27,741 nt of DNA from contig JAAAKB020275371.1 of the NCBI GenBank assembly GCA_010014835.2, forward strand, positions 1-27,741, given 5' to 3'. A model generated the notes under the pieces. It was not told the DNA's origin. It made no database searches and saw only the letters and a list, made by a program, of their open reading frames with translations. The position numbers and the translations under genes are program-made. Numbering within the stretch: position 1 is the stretch's first letter; every line of letters starts with the position of its first letter. This DNA is from Apostichopus leukothele (Eukaryota; Echinodermata; Holothuroidea; Aspidochirotida; Stichopodidae). Shown here in pieces: positions 1-11,400 of this stretch.

Positions 1-390
1 TGATTTATACCAGAAGATATAGTTTTGGGGTGTTTTAAGGCTTAGGTGTCCGGAATTCGAAGTGTCCATGCTACTAGCCTAAAACAAACCTCATTTTTAG
101 AAGCATTTGTGGAAAAATGATCAATCATCTGTTGAGAGCAAACCACATATCAAATAAATTTGATGAAACAACTTTCAGAATGTCATTTCTGCAATAGGAT
201 TAAGAATTGTTAAAAAAAAGCAACAACTCATATAAGTTCCATGCATGGGTTAGCCCAGGCTATATAATATTAATAACGAGAATGATCTTTCGATCTTTAT
301 ATTTGAAAGTGCCTCTTCACTTTAACACTCCATTTTACGTTACAAGCAGAATTCACGGTGATGATTTCTGAAATGAAAAGATCAACTCAC
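1..390 (-). other. EMC7: EMC7 intron 1 (partial)
   Basis: This stretch follows the EMC7 exon 1 donor in the direction of transcription. I looked for the next expected piece of the protein (the TDGSF...IPSGSY region of the family) in all three minus frames and did not find it. The stretch is AT-rich, with no other recognisable feature. Confidence 0.7.
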
Positions 391-593
391 TTCAAAAATC
401 CCTGAAAGTTTCCTCCATCGATGAGAATTTTAGTTAGTGGAACCCATTCACTGGATTTAACACCAGGGACAGAAGCCTTGCCTTCGACTATGTAAAGTTC
501 GTTTGCTACCTTTTTAGCATCATCCACGATCTCTTCTGCTTTTCCCGTTGCTAAAAAGCAAAGAAGAGTGCTAAAAATTGTCCTGATTAACAT
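391..593 (-). CDS. EMC7: EMC7, first coding exon (5' partial gene)
   Basis: EMC7 is a subunit of the ER membrane protein complex, which inserts transmembrane segments into the ER membrane; EMC7 contributes a lumenal beta-sandwich domain. The exon opens with ATG at 591-593 (purine at -3). A hydrophobic signal peptide follows (about residues 1-19, LIRTIFSTLLCFLATGKA). The segment YIVEGKASVPGVKSSEW and then ILIDGGNFQGFLK align with the human EMC7 region around FKIEGRAVVPGVK and VLVDGEEHVGFLK. The exon ends in a split Lys codon (AA|G) at a consensus donor GTGAGT (complement at 385-390). No later EMC7 exon is visible in 1-390, so the remaining exons lie outside the window. The upstream frame is open for some codons without another ATG. 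The ATG used here is preferred because it begins the signal peptide. Assignment is by recalled family similarity and is quite secure. Confidence 0.86.
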
Positions 594-880
594 TTCTTTG
601 TCAGCAAGAACTTTCGGTGAGTAAAATTGATCTAAAGTAGTTGTAGTGGCGAGAACTACGATCGTGATAGTGTAGGCCTAGGCTATGTAATATATAAGCC
701 TATAGCGTACGCGTTATTGACGCATTTATCCTAATCAATGTTGAAATCACACTTCACCAATGATTCACCATAATAGAATACTGATACCCGATCCGGGAAA
801 TTAGGAAAACGCCCTCTATTAAATGAACCATCCTCGTAGTGTAGCCCACGACCCGCCCCCCGCCCCCTCTCCAAGGGAAT
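594..880 (-). promoter_or_regulatory. Probable EMC7 5' UTR and promoter region
   Basis: This DNA lies directly upstream of the EMC7 start codon. On the minus strand it holds a TATA-like stretch (TTATATATTA, about 686-695), roughly 95 bases before the ATG. About 250 bases before the ATG is a GC-box-like cluster (CCCGCCCCCCGCCCC, about 851-865 on the plus strand) that stands out from the AT-rich surroundings and could bind Sp1/KLF-type factors. A palindromic AGGCCTAGGC-type motif at about 674-684 sits beside the TATA-like stretch. Position is the main argument; no start site can be read from the sequence. Confidence 0.4.
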
Positions 881-1805
881 TTAGACTGGGCGTAATAAGA
901 CTTCTTCGGGTAGCAGTTGTAAACATGCACTATGCTAATGAGGATACACATGCATTCATTTATTGCGAAATTTTCTTCCACGTTTTTCCTTCATAGATTA
1001 CGACATTTGTGAGATTTCATAACTTCTGTCTTCTTTTAGGGCAAGGTGGCGGTAGGGAAGGTACGGTGGCTTAATAGGGACATGGGAGCGGACTTTAAAA
1101 GAAAATTTTAACTTTCAAGTCACAATAATGAATTTAAAGTAAAACGTTTGAGATTTTGTCCCTACTAAGCCATAATAGGAAGGGAGCGATGGCCATCAAC
1201 AAAACCATTGGTGGATACTTGTAGTGTTGGGACGATGGGTGAGGTTGATATAAAATATGCGGGCTTCAACCTCACGTTTTAAAGTACAGTAATACTGCAG
1301 GCCTCGTCTGTCAGTAATGACACCCTCTGCTTTCAACAATGGATGTTGGCAAAAAGCTTAAGTTATAAGTATAGGGGAAGGGTGGAGAGTGCATGGGCAG
1401 GATGGTGGGGTTGGGCAGGGAAAACTAAGACAATTCTCATATTTAACAAAAACTCAAAAGTGTGCCCCAAACAGTTGTGTATTTTCTCTGTGTTCACATC
1501 TTCAATAAACAATGAGTTTCAAGTTAATTGTAACTTAAATGTGAAAATAATTTCCTGTACATTGATTTCTCATATCAAGTAAAGTGCAAAAATGTGGTAA
1601 GAAAACTTTTATTTTAAAAACCTTTAACACAGCTGAACTTTATGACTGGTATTTATAAACTATAAAAACCGTCGTTGACTAGCTGCTAGGGTGGGTTTTT
1701 ACAATGATACTGCAGCTCCAGCCAAAATTAACAGAGGGCACATTCATATCAGTCCCATGCACTTCTGTGACACTTCACAAGACTGCAGATCACAATGGTA
1801 CCGTG
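881..1805. other. Intergenic stretch, no gene recognised
   Basis: This non-coding DNA lies between the EMC7 promoter and the foldback element. Short ORFs are present on both strands, but none has recognisable protein features. It contains one inverted repeat: GGCTTAATAGGGAC at 1068-1081 and its near complement GTCCCTACTAAGCC at 1158-1171 (13 of 14 bases pair), which could be the ends of a small MITE. Confidence 0.6.
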
Positions 1806-1991
1806 TATGGCAAGCCACATGTGCAATAATTCGATAAACCAAGTTTATCGCGGTTAAACTCTGTTTTTCGAACTGAGTTTATCGACTCGATAACCGTGTT
1901 TTTGTTGATAAACTCAGTTTATCGAGCGTAAAACAGAGTTTAACTGCGATAAACTTGGTTTATCGAATTATTGCACATATGGCTTGCCATA
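1806..1991. repeat. 186 bp foldback (palindromic) element, MITE-like
   Basis: Two 62-base arms (1806-1867 and 1930-1991) are reverse complements of each other at 60 of 62 positions. The outer ends read TATGGCAAGCC and GGCTTGCCATA. Inside each arm is a further small dyad, CGATAAACCAAGTTTATCG. The 62-base centre holds another exact 13-base inverted pair, AACTGAGTTTATC (1871-1883) and GATAAACTCAGTT (1907-1919). The whole can fold into one long branched hairpin. It encodes nothing. Foldback MITEs, moved by a transposase supplied elsewhere, commonly look like this. I could not identify a clear target-site duplication, so the family is not assigned. Confidence 0.8.
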
Positions 1992-4811
1992 ACCATGACG
2001 AGTTTGTCTAATTTCGTTATTGAAGAGATCTTCTTAAAGCATATGTTTCAAAGTTTCAAGTTAAACTTATTGTTTTAAGCTTGTTTATGGAAGCACTTTT
2101 GCAATTAGTCCAAACTGCACAAGCAGAACCTTGTACTAGTTAATCACGTAGCTTTTCTGTATGCAAGTAGATCCAAAATGATTGCATCCTTGCAAGCGCT
2201 TCTCACCCGATCGTGATCTTAAATCAGTGCAGATTAATCATGTTAAGATCGATACAACAGCACCCTCTATAGAAACACTGGACAGCCCCATTAAATTCAA
2301 GTCTTATGTAACAGGAATTAGCGAAACTTCTCAACGACTCATTTCCTACCTCCCTTAACTCCTTGTTCACTCTGAGCCTCGACGGATCGTTGATCAGTAA
2401 AGTGTGAAGAAGTGAAGGAATCAAACAATGTACTAACCATCCTGAGGGAACAATTTATCTGTTATTGTGTAGCAGAGCGCTATGCAAACTGCTCTTATTA
2501 TGAGATGTACAGCAGCCTTGGAGCACTGAACCAAATCTTCGTTCAGTAATTCCTAATAAATAACTTTTGACAACCTTAAAATCTGTCACACAAATTGTGA
2601 ACACTAAATTAAATTATTCTCTGCTATACCTTAGGAGACAAGACAGCTCTTTCTTGGAGATTTACCAAACAATATGCAACCGTATGTTAATGGTCATCCT
2701 AGCATCACATTTGGAATCATTATTCTAACCTATAAATGCTGCTACAGTTCAGTTATGATGTATCTTATACCAAAAGTGATAGTGAAGTTACTCTAGGCGA
2801 AGAACATCAGTGTTAGACCCAAAAATATAAAAGAACGTTTAAAAAAGAAAAGTAAAAAGAACAATGGTCATTTAATTGTGCTCAAACTGTCACATGAAAT
2901 ATCTTTCTGTGTCTTTTAATATCCTTAATTAAACATTCATCCAGGAAATATTTGCCAACTCAGGGCATTCAAAAAGAGGACTTTTGATATCAACTTTTTT
3001 TTTAACAATGCTTAACATTTGTGTAAAAACTGATGACCTTTTATAACCTTATTTATGTCAAAGGGAATACTATGTTAGCTTGGACAACATGGAGGGAATA
3101 TGAACAACCAGCTGAGTAGGTAAATAAAACAGATCCCCCTGACTGAAAAATGTTGACTTCAAAACTTTAACATAATGCCCAGGTTCAAAACCAATCAGAT
3201 TTATACATGATTAAATTAAAAACATTTATTGGAAAAATAATACCTTTGTTTTAAAGTTTGTCTTCGATAAAGGTGCTGGATAGAAAGATCAGATTTTTTA
3301 ATACCCATCTCAATTGGGAGAAGAACATCTAGTTTTCCATCCAGGTGGGAGGTGATATCATTACATTCACATAGTCCCAGTTCAAATTGATTTATGATGT
3401 GCGACTTGGCATAAACATACAACAGTGAAAGAGAACAGCCAGTGCTAGATATAAATGGCACAAAATTAAACCGAGATGTATATGTGAAATTTACACCATT
3501 TCTTTTATTAAACTTTTTAGCCAGTCTATTTCTAAGTTGTCCATCATTTTTCTTTCTGAGATGAGGGGAGGGTTGGGGTAGAGTGAAGGGTTGAACATGG
3601 TTCTTGCCAACCTGCTGGTTAAGAAACTGTACAAAGGCTATTTTGTTAAAATTAGCAGGATGAGAGAACACTTTCATTATTTCTTACAAAAATTATCACT
3701 GCTAAAGAATTTCCTTGATGCTGCATTTCATACCTCCAAACTCCTAGACAGGGATTTGTGTGAATATCAGAGTTCAGTGCTTGGAAGGAATGCCTACAAC
3801 AACAAGAACATGCAACCATTTCTCTTCAAATAATCAGTATCTAGACATCTAGATTAATTAAATTAAAAAATAATTAAATTGACAATTTATCCATCCCAGT
3901 AGACAAGTAGGGAATAAACTGTAAGATATATCCAAGCAAAATAAAAAATAGAGGGTGAAATAATTATGACTTGTAAACTTCTGTTTTGTCTGCACACCTG
4001 ACTGATGTAACAGAGTTCATTCTCAATTGGCTCCTAAGTACACATTTGCTCTAAAACTATGGTTAGTTTAATACACCCATAGACATAGTGGGACAATTGC
4101 TGTCAAAATCTAAGAGTATTAGGGAACTGATATTCTGTAAAGGCTGGTACTGGAATCATTTATGGCGACAATTAGATCCAGCTGAAGTTTAGTTGCTACG
4201 ATAAATACCAAAACCTTAACACTATTAAGTTAACATTATCAAGATCTGATACAAATAGTGCTAAGTACCTCCTTGTGACCCCCTCCCCCTTCCCTTCATA
4301 ATGACCAACAACTCATAAGGCAGTAATCATTCAACTTCTTTGTGTGATTAAAGTAAAGGAATTTCATAATCGTGAAATTGGCCTCAGCTATATAACAATG
4401 AATCTGTTTCGGAAACTTGCAAGCTTGGTCTATGTCACAAGATAGAGACGATACAAATGATATAAACTCTGTCCTCACCATCCAATCACTCCTCCTTATC
4501 CATATGAATTCAATGCCTTCCCTTCCTTCCTTCCCCCTCCCTACCCCACCATCAGCCCTTCACAACTTCATGGTACTAACTTTTCAAAGGATGAAAAACA
4601 ATGGTCAATTGACTCCAGGGTGCTTTGAGATGCTTGTACTGTCATAACAATGCCAAACCATTTCTTCTCTTTTAGAAAGTAACCATACTTCACAGGTGGA
4701 ATTAACAGACACCCAGAAGTAGTTACTGCTCTATCGTTGTATCGTCCAATGGAACAGGTAGTTACACAGTCAGTACATTATATCTATGGCAGCCATATCT
4801 TGAGGTTTGTA
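1992..4811. other. Intergenic stretch, no gene recognised
   Basis: This AT-rich DNA has scattered short ORFs on both strands. The longest is a 153-codon minus-strand ORF at 3216-3677 with no recognisable domain; it overlaps an 80-codon plus-strand ORF. A minus-strand AATAAA (complement at 3225-3230) lies about 2.06 kb past the THOC2 stop and could end a long 3' UTR. Nothing else can be supported. Confidence 0.55.
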
Positions 4812-5287
4812 TTTAATACGTTGAGGCAGTCTTGAAGAGGAGGTCGTTTCCTTGAATGAGATCTCTCAAGTCCGTCTTCAAGATGACGATGATGATAATA
4901 CAGTAAACGGATGGCACAGATTCATCTCTCTACAGATACTTGACAGACTCTCCCATGAATCAGGTTAAGGTCTCTTCTTCCTATGAGTGAACTTGGGAGT
5001 CAAGGAAAGAGCAAGACGATCTTGGTACGAGTTATTGTAAATGAAACCACTCTTTACTCTCATCCTGTTATTAGTTTTATCATTGGATCGAAATTTTTTA
5101 CTTGTATCATTAGCAAGTTTTGACACAAATATGAAATGCTCATGTCATGATATAAATTTGACAGTACTCAGAGTATTACATGAAAAAATTATATCACTCT
5201 CCTGTATGCAGTACATGAAATGATAACATAAACATTAAGTTTCTTTCAAAATTCAAATTCAGCTTTAAGGTTTCCGCTTTTGAAGAT
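4812..5287 (-). other. Probable THOC2 3' UTR with candidate poly(A) signal
   Basis: This is the sequence immediately downstream of the THOC2 stop codon on the minus strand. Reading leftwards, the first recognised poly(A) hexamer is ATTAAA (complement TTTAAT at 4812-4817), about 470 bases past the stop. The canonical AATAAA only occurs much further on, at 3225-3230. The UTR could therefore be either about 0.5 kb or about 2 kb long. The sequence alone cannot decide; RNA reads would. Confidence 0.35.
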
Positions 5288-5413
5288 TTAGAACAAAGGA
5301 TATTGTCTGTCATCATCACTGTCTGTTTCTAGAGATTCTTTCTTCAGTCTTATCCTCGGCTCTTTCAACTTCTCGACATCCTTCTTCTCCCGTGTTTTAC
5401 TCTCTTTGTGTTC
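5288..5413 (-). CDS. THOC2: THOC2 terminal coding exon (24 of window)
   Basis: This exon follows acceptor TTTCTTTACAG in phase 0. It encodes [18 protein letters not shown] then [18 protein letters not shown] and YPLF before TAA (complement 5288-5290). The tail ends in an acidic SDDD patch that suits casein kinase 2. The end does not match the human C-terminus in sequence, but position, phase and composition fit. Residues 1012-1052. Confidence 0.85.
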   Translation of the reverse strand, partial: EHKESKTREKKDVEKLKEPRIRLKKESLETDSDDDRQYPLF

Positions 5414-8400
5414 CTGTAAAGAAAATGACACAAGAAACTAAACAGCAGTGTTATAGGAGTGAGGCATTCAAAGCAGTGTAAAGTAGCTGCATTGTTGTGT
5501 ACCATAACCGTATCTATTTTATATATTATTATCTAGGGAACTTTTTTTTAGCTTCACTCTCTTTGCTTTCTTCAGTAAGACATCGCAATCAATAGACAAA
5601 TACTCCTTTATCTGCTATTCGCACTGCATAGTTACATAGAATAACTGCTGAAATTTTTGACATATAAAGTAGGCCATAGCCTCTATGTGGCTGCTATGAC
5701 AGTTTGACAGGTTTAAGTTTATCTCTTGGAGTTTCTTTGAAAAGGTAACAGAAATATTAAACAGCAAGTCTGTACAACTTTCTACTAGATGGCGAGATAA
5801 GCTACGCTGAATAACGCTAAACAGCTTGCATTGAGCATTTCTACATCTGTTTTGCAGGACTACTAACAAGGATGTTCTCTTCAAACTCCAAATACTCCAC
5901 AACCTGGATAGTACTCATACTCTACAATGAGTACAAACAAATATAACTATACACTACTAAAAATAATTTCAATGTAGAAGATGACACGACCGTTTTAGCT
6001 TTGCATTTCAGGTGCAAACTTCCATGCTTGTTTGTTTGTTTCAAGAGGATCACTCCCATCAAGGATCATGAACTACCTTTCTTGGAGAGGTTCGATTTCA
6101 AGAAGATTACTCCCATTTAGGAAGATCATAAACTACCTTTCTTGAAGTAGTTCGATCCCCGTTCATGCCATCTTCGCTGGTTCTTGTGCTTTTCTTCTTG
6201 ATTTTCTCCACTGGAGCTGGAGGTGACATATCTTCGTCTCGTCTACGTTTCATCTCTAGCAGATCCTTCTCGGGTTCGCTGTGTGTTCTCCTCTTCTCAC
6301 TCTTTCTCCTGCGTTCTTTCTCACCGTCCACCTCGTTTCTATCCTTGCTCTTCAATTAAAAATAAAACAATTCATAAAATAATTCATATACCGTTAGGTG
6401 TCTTTTTCAGTTTAGTTTGCTGGCCTTTACTGCCAGCAACAATATTTGCATACAAGTCATGGTTAAGTCAGAGGTTAAAGCACTAAATCACATTATTAGT
6501 GACTTTTCTCCCTCTTACTGCAGTTCAACCACTCTTATCCTCATGATTGTGCATCAACATATGGCTAAACAAGTGTGCTCTCAGAGTACTATGCTACTAT
6601 TTGTACCAGATGTGGCCACCTTAACACTCATATAACTTTGTGAAGTACAGGTTTGAAATGAAAAAAAAAGAAGGTATGAGCAGGTGTTCCAGAGTTCCAT
6701 ACTGTTAAGTTACAGGGAACAAGTGCAGTAAGATTCTAAGGCAGTACAAATTCTGAATGTACATCATTACCTTGTTAGACAGAAACGTGACATACACTTA
6801 AAAAACACTTGAGCAGTTTCTGCTGTGTCTTGCTGGTTGTTATGACAACATTGCAGCTAACAAGGCACGGTCATGTCAAAGGCATATACCAGCGGGGGGC
6901 AAATCACACCACTAAAATACAAGCCCACACATGGTGACCATGGTACTAACCCAGTCTGACATGGTACAAGATAGAATATTAATATACGATACAATATACC
7001 GCTGAGAAAACAAGTATTATTTTGGTTCCATTAAGATATGGCAACAGTATTTGCTCTGACAAGTTTGATTATCAACTGGTAGCAAAGAGTAATCTGGTGT
7101 GGTTCTGTAAAGAAGGACACTAGTCATAGTTGAAGTAAAGAAAATTAATCCTACCTGACTTCTTCTACGTGTTACGATTTCTGAATTTTCCTGAAAATAG
7201 AAAATGTAAATAAAATGCTTCAAATGCTTCCAATCTAATAGCTCAAAGAAATTTCACCTTGTCTCAACAGATTGGGGAGGGGGAAAGCATGGAAGCCACT
7301 TCTTACAATTTGATTCTGGTCACCTTTTGTGAATCAAAGTTCCACTCTTGATGTTTCATTTTAAGTATCACTTAAAAAAATATTTTCAAGCATTTCCACT
7401 ATAAAATTCTAACCACATTATTACCTAACCACTGCAATTCAGAAAGGCAAGAAGAAAGATGTTTCAACATAATTAACGAAATCAACGGGAAATGCAGGCA
7501 CTTTTACAATGTCATAATAAACTTGCACAATATACATCTAATTAATAGGTGTCCTTTAATGACGGCAAATCGAAAACCTCATCACAACTTCAGTTTCCAA
7601 TTAATTGTCCTGTCATCGGGTCCTACCAAAATATTTACTGCCTGGTGGTACTCTGCTGCAGAGTACAGCAACTTTAACAACAATAAATTGCAAAATTAAG
7701 TACCGCCAGTTTTGAGTAGAGGTGTTAGTAACTTTCAAAACGCATCTGTTTATTAGCATCTGTTTATAATATCACAGTCAATTTTCTGTTGCTGATATAA
7801 CTTTTATTCAAGATTTATCAGGTAGGACAAAATAATTAGGAATCTTACCATCAGGGAAGGGTGCTCCACTTTCCTCCTCTTGTGATCTGTCATAAGAAAG
7901 AAAACAAATGTTCTAATTACTCTCCTCTACTACCATTTAATCAGACTGAAAGACTTGGAAAAAAAAAATAGAAAAGAGAGAAAAACAGGAGACAACAGCA
8001 CCCCCACATACTGTGTCACATACTAATAGGGAAAAATGAGTTCGACAAACCTGTTAAGCATTTACAAAGACAAGAATATCAAGTTATGTTATTGTACAGT
8101 TTGACCAGGAGTATAAAATTGGTGGATAACAAATATATTTACCGTTCCTTCCAATCTAAATCATCTATTCTTTTGCCCAAAAAGGTGATATTGCAAGGGA
8201 GGAGGAAGAGGTAGGGCATAGACAGGAAGATGACTTATTTTCTCTCTTTTTTTTTTTAACATCTTTTCATGAAGCTCACCTCTCTCTTGGGAGTCCCGCT
8301 GGGGAGAGGTCTTTCTCGATGAGGCTCCTGAACCTTGGCTGGAGTTGGACGCCTCACTTGCTGACCGCTGACTTCTGTCTTTAGTGGAATATCTCTCCTC

Positions 8401-11400
8401 CTTTGTGTCCTCCAGGGATGACTGACAAAAAACCAAATCAAAGAACGATAAACGATATTTACACTAAAAGCCATGATCTCAAAAACATGGCCAAGGAGAG
8501 GCAATGTTTCGCTATATGAAGATCGACATTGTCTGGAAATGTGGATGATGAGTTCTGCATCCACATACACTTTCTGAAGTTTCCACCTGAATTTGCTAAA
8601 CCATTGATAAACAAACAAAAACCGGAAAAAAAATAAGATGACCAACTGGTTTATCACTGGTAACAGATTATACAGACACAGATGTCAACTGATTCATGGA
8701 TGTGCCTGCTTAGTAATTATTTTAACAAAAAGTGACATCCAGACCAAGTTTGGATGACAACCCAATCATGACTGACAGAATAAGAGATAGATTATAGTAT
8801 AAGTCATGTTTAAGCTCCATTGTGATACTGTATGAAGCTACTGTTACTACCCTTCCATACCGTTCCAAAAGAACACACTGACAAGAAAAACAATGTGTCA
8901 AACATGAGACTTTTTTCACAAACTTGTTTCTAAAATATGATAATCTATTCAGACAGCCAAACAAACAGATAGGTAGTCTAACAGACAGACAGAAATACAG
9001 ACAACACTTCATGATATAATAAACAAAACCATTTGCTTACTTCTTTTTCTTTCTTGCTGGTCTTTTCCTTCTGGCCTCTCTTTTCAGAATCTTCTTTCTT
9101 CCCCTTTTTATGGGCTACTTTTTCATCCCCAGAGCCTCTGTCTTGAACTTTGACCTTCCCCTCTGCCTTACTTTCATTCTTTTCCTTTGACTCTTTGTGG
9201 CTTTTGTGATCTTTAGCTTCCTTGCGTTCTTTCGCCTTGCCTTCATCTCCGTCTTTAGACAGTCTCTTGCTGCTGGCCTGTTTGACCTCTCCCGACTTAC
9301 GGCTTTTACCCTCCTTGACTTTCACTTTGGCAGAATCGTTCTCTTCCTTCCCTTCTTCTTTGAGTGGTTTACCTGCTTCTTTCCTGAAAATGCAACAAAA
9401 CATTAAAATGAAGTATAACACAGAACACAGAAAGATTGTACTCAATCATCCACTGGATATCTTCAGGTGACCAAACGAAATAAACATAAAGTAAACACAG
9501 AATGATGGTACTCAATCATCCACTTGGACTATACAAGATGACCTCAACAAGCCAGGCATTTGTCTCTCTATTTCAAATGGTCAAGTTATGATCAGAAAGA
9601 AAGTCAATTACAGTCTACTTAAATGGTTTCCATAAACTGATGCCAGAGAACACTGAATAAGCAAGAATATATTTATGGAATTAATAACAATTCTGCCAGC
9701 TTGATTAGTTTTCTCTAGAAGTTAAATATCGAGACAAGATACAAGACGTTACTCAATAGCCTCGACGTCTACCACTATTTTCAAACAGTGAAATGGTTTC
9801 TTACTTATCTGCTTTCTTTGTGCCAACTGCTGGAGAAGAAGCATCTTTGGTCACAGGTTCTGCACAAAATAGATATGGCAAAAGACACAATCTTAGCATG
9901 AATGTGGGAACATGCCAATAACACTAAAGAAAACACAAAAGATACAATAAATAGATACACTAAACATCTGCAAAATTTCATACTATCATAACAAAGGCAT
10001 GGTGGGATGTAAATTAGAACATGGTAATATCTTGTACATTGTTACTGTTTCCAGACAAAAAAACTTAAAAGAAAAAAGTGTAAAGTCTTCTTAACAACTC
10101 TTACAATTACTTTAAAATTACTGTCTTTCTTCAAAACACTAACTTTCAATCTTTCAAGCAGTTTTCACAAACTTCTAAAACTAGCATGCATTAATCATAA
10201 ATGCAGGTATGAAACCCAAACAACAACATTTGAAATATTGCCTGTTTTCTTTCTTGATGCCCCTTCTGCATCCACAGCTAACAAGGTCATGCAGATGGAC
10301 TAAAGACATCATACAATACTAACCATCATTTGTCTCTCCTTCCTCCATGGCTTCCTCTTCCACTTTGACTTTCTTAGCTGGAGGACCGTTCTTCTCTGCA
10401 CCGTTCGTTTGATTTTTCTTGGCAGACTCTTGCTTTGTGGTGGCAGAAGTGGGAGCACCTGCACCGGTGGCAGCGTTAGTTGCTGGTTTAGCTAATTTGG
10501 TCTGTTAAAAGAAGAAAGAACAATTTTCTCACTGCCGTTCTTTCATTTGAAACCTTAGAGAGCTTTAACGATCCTACATCCACTTTTAATTTTTTAGCAC
10601 AATTATTACTCATTTGGTATATGTCTATGCATCTTGCAACTACTCTTCAAACAAATTTCATTGATAATTGACAATAACCAATCCTAGTCCTCATCAAACT
10701 GAAAAAAATTCTTGTTCTGTGTTGAAAACACTTGACTGCTTTCTACAATTATCTTTGAAGTAGGAAAATGTAAAGAAGTATGTCAGGCAGGGGTACATTA
10801 AATCAAGGAACAGTAATTAGTCAAGGGAAACATCTTCCATCTCGCTCAACTGGTGATATATTCAATTTTCTGATCAGAAATGACACTTATTGCTCCCATC
10901 CCTTGTAATCTACACCAGGCATCCTTCTTGGAAGACATCCACTGAGGTCGTTATCTCTTCCCTCCTTCCAACAACATATGCAAACTTTCTCAAAAACCGT
11001 TTACCATTGACAAAGATCGTACTCAAATCAACACTTCAAGATCTCTCTTTACAGTTTATTCGATTTCTTACCTCTTTGGAATGGAACTTCTCTTCTGGAA
11101 TCATGTGAACTCTTCGTCCCTTAAGTTGTCCAGAATATCTAATAATTTGTAAATGGAAAGAGTTCTACATTGCACACTGCTGTTCAGAAACCGACAAGCT
11201 CATAATTCCACTTATATTACGCTTGGCATACCATGTGACCGGAAGGGGATGTTTTCTTATATCTGCTGCCATTCTATACCGATATACTACTAATTACTGA
11301 TACAACTTTACAACCTCAAAATGTGTGATAATGAGCTGTGTCATGTTTCCGACTGCACCTGTGCAAGTGGGTGCGTGGAAGAGACAAACAATCAAATGAA

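Noticed and set aside
5615-5902. 95-codon minus-strand ORF in the last THOC2 intron
   Set aside because: No motif, no acceptor and donor that would join it in phase, and the flanking exons already join in frame without it.
6085-6160. GTTCGAT motifs resembling a tRNA B box
   Set aside because: They belong to the tandem duplication and to coding exon 23; no A box or cloverleaf is present.
7648-7666. Perfect short palindrome GTACTCTGCTGCAGAGTAC
   Set aside because: A single 9-base-arm hairpin in an intron is expected by chance at this scale and has no supporting context.
8722-9012. Cys/Leu-rich 96-codon minus-strand ORF
   Set aside because: Its peptide [12 protein letters not shown] derives from a CAGACAGA-type simple repeat inside an intron.
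9197-9470. Hydrophobic plus-strand ORFs opposite exon 19
   Set aside because: Mirror images of Lys/Glu codons of the THOC2 tail, which read as Phe/Leu/Ser on the other strand.
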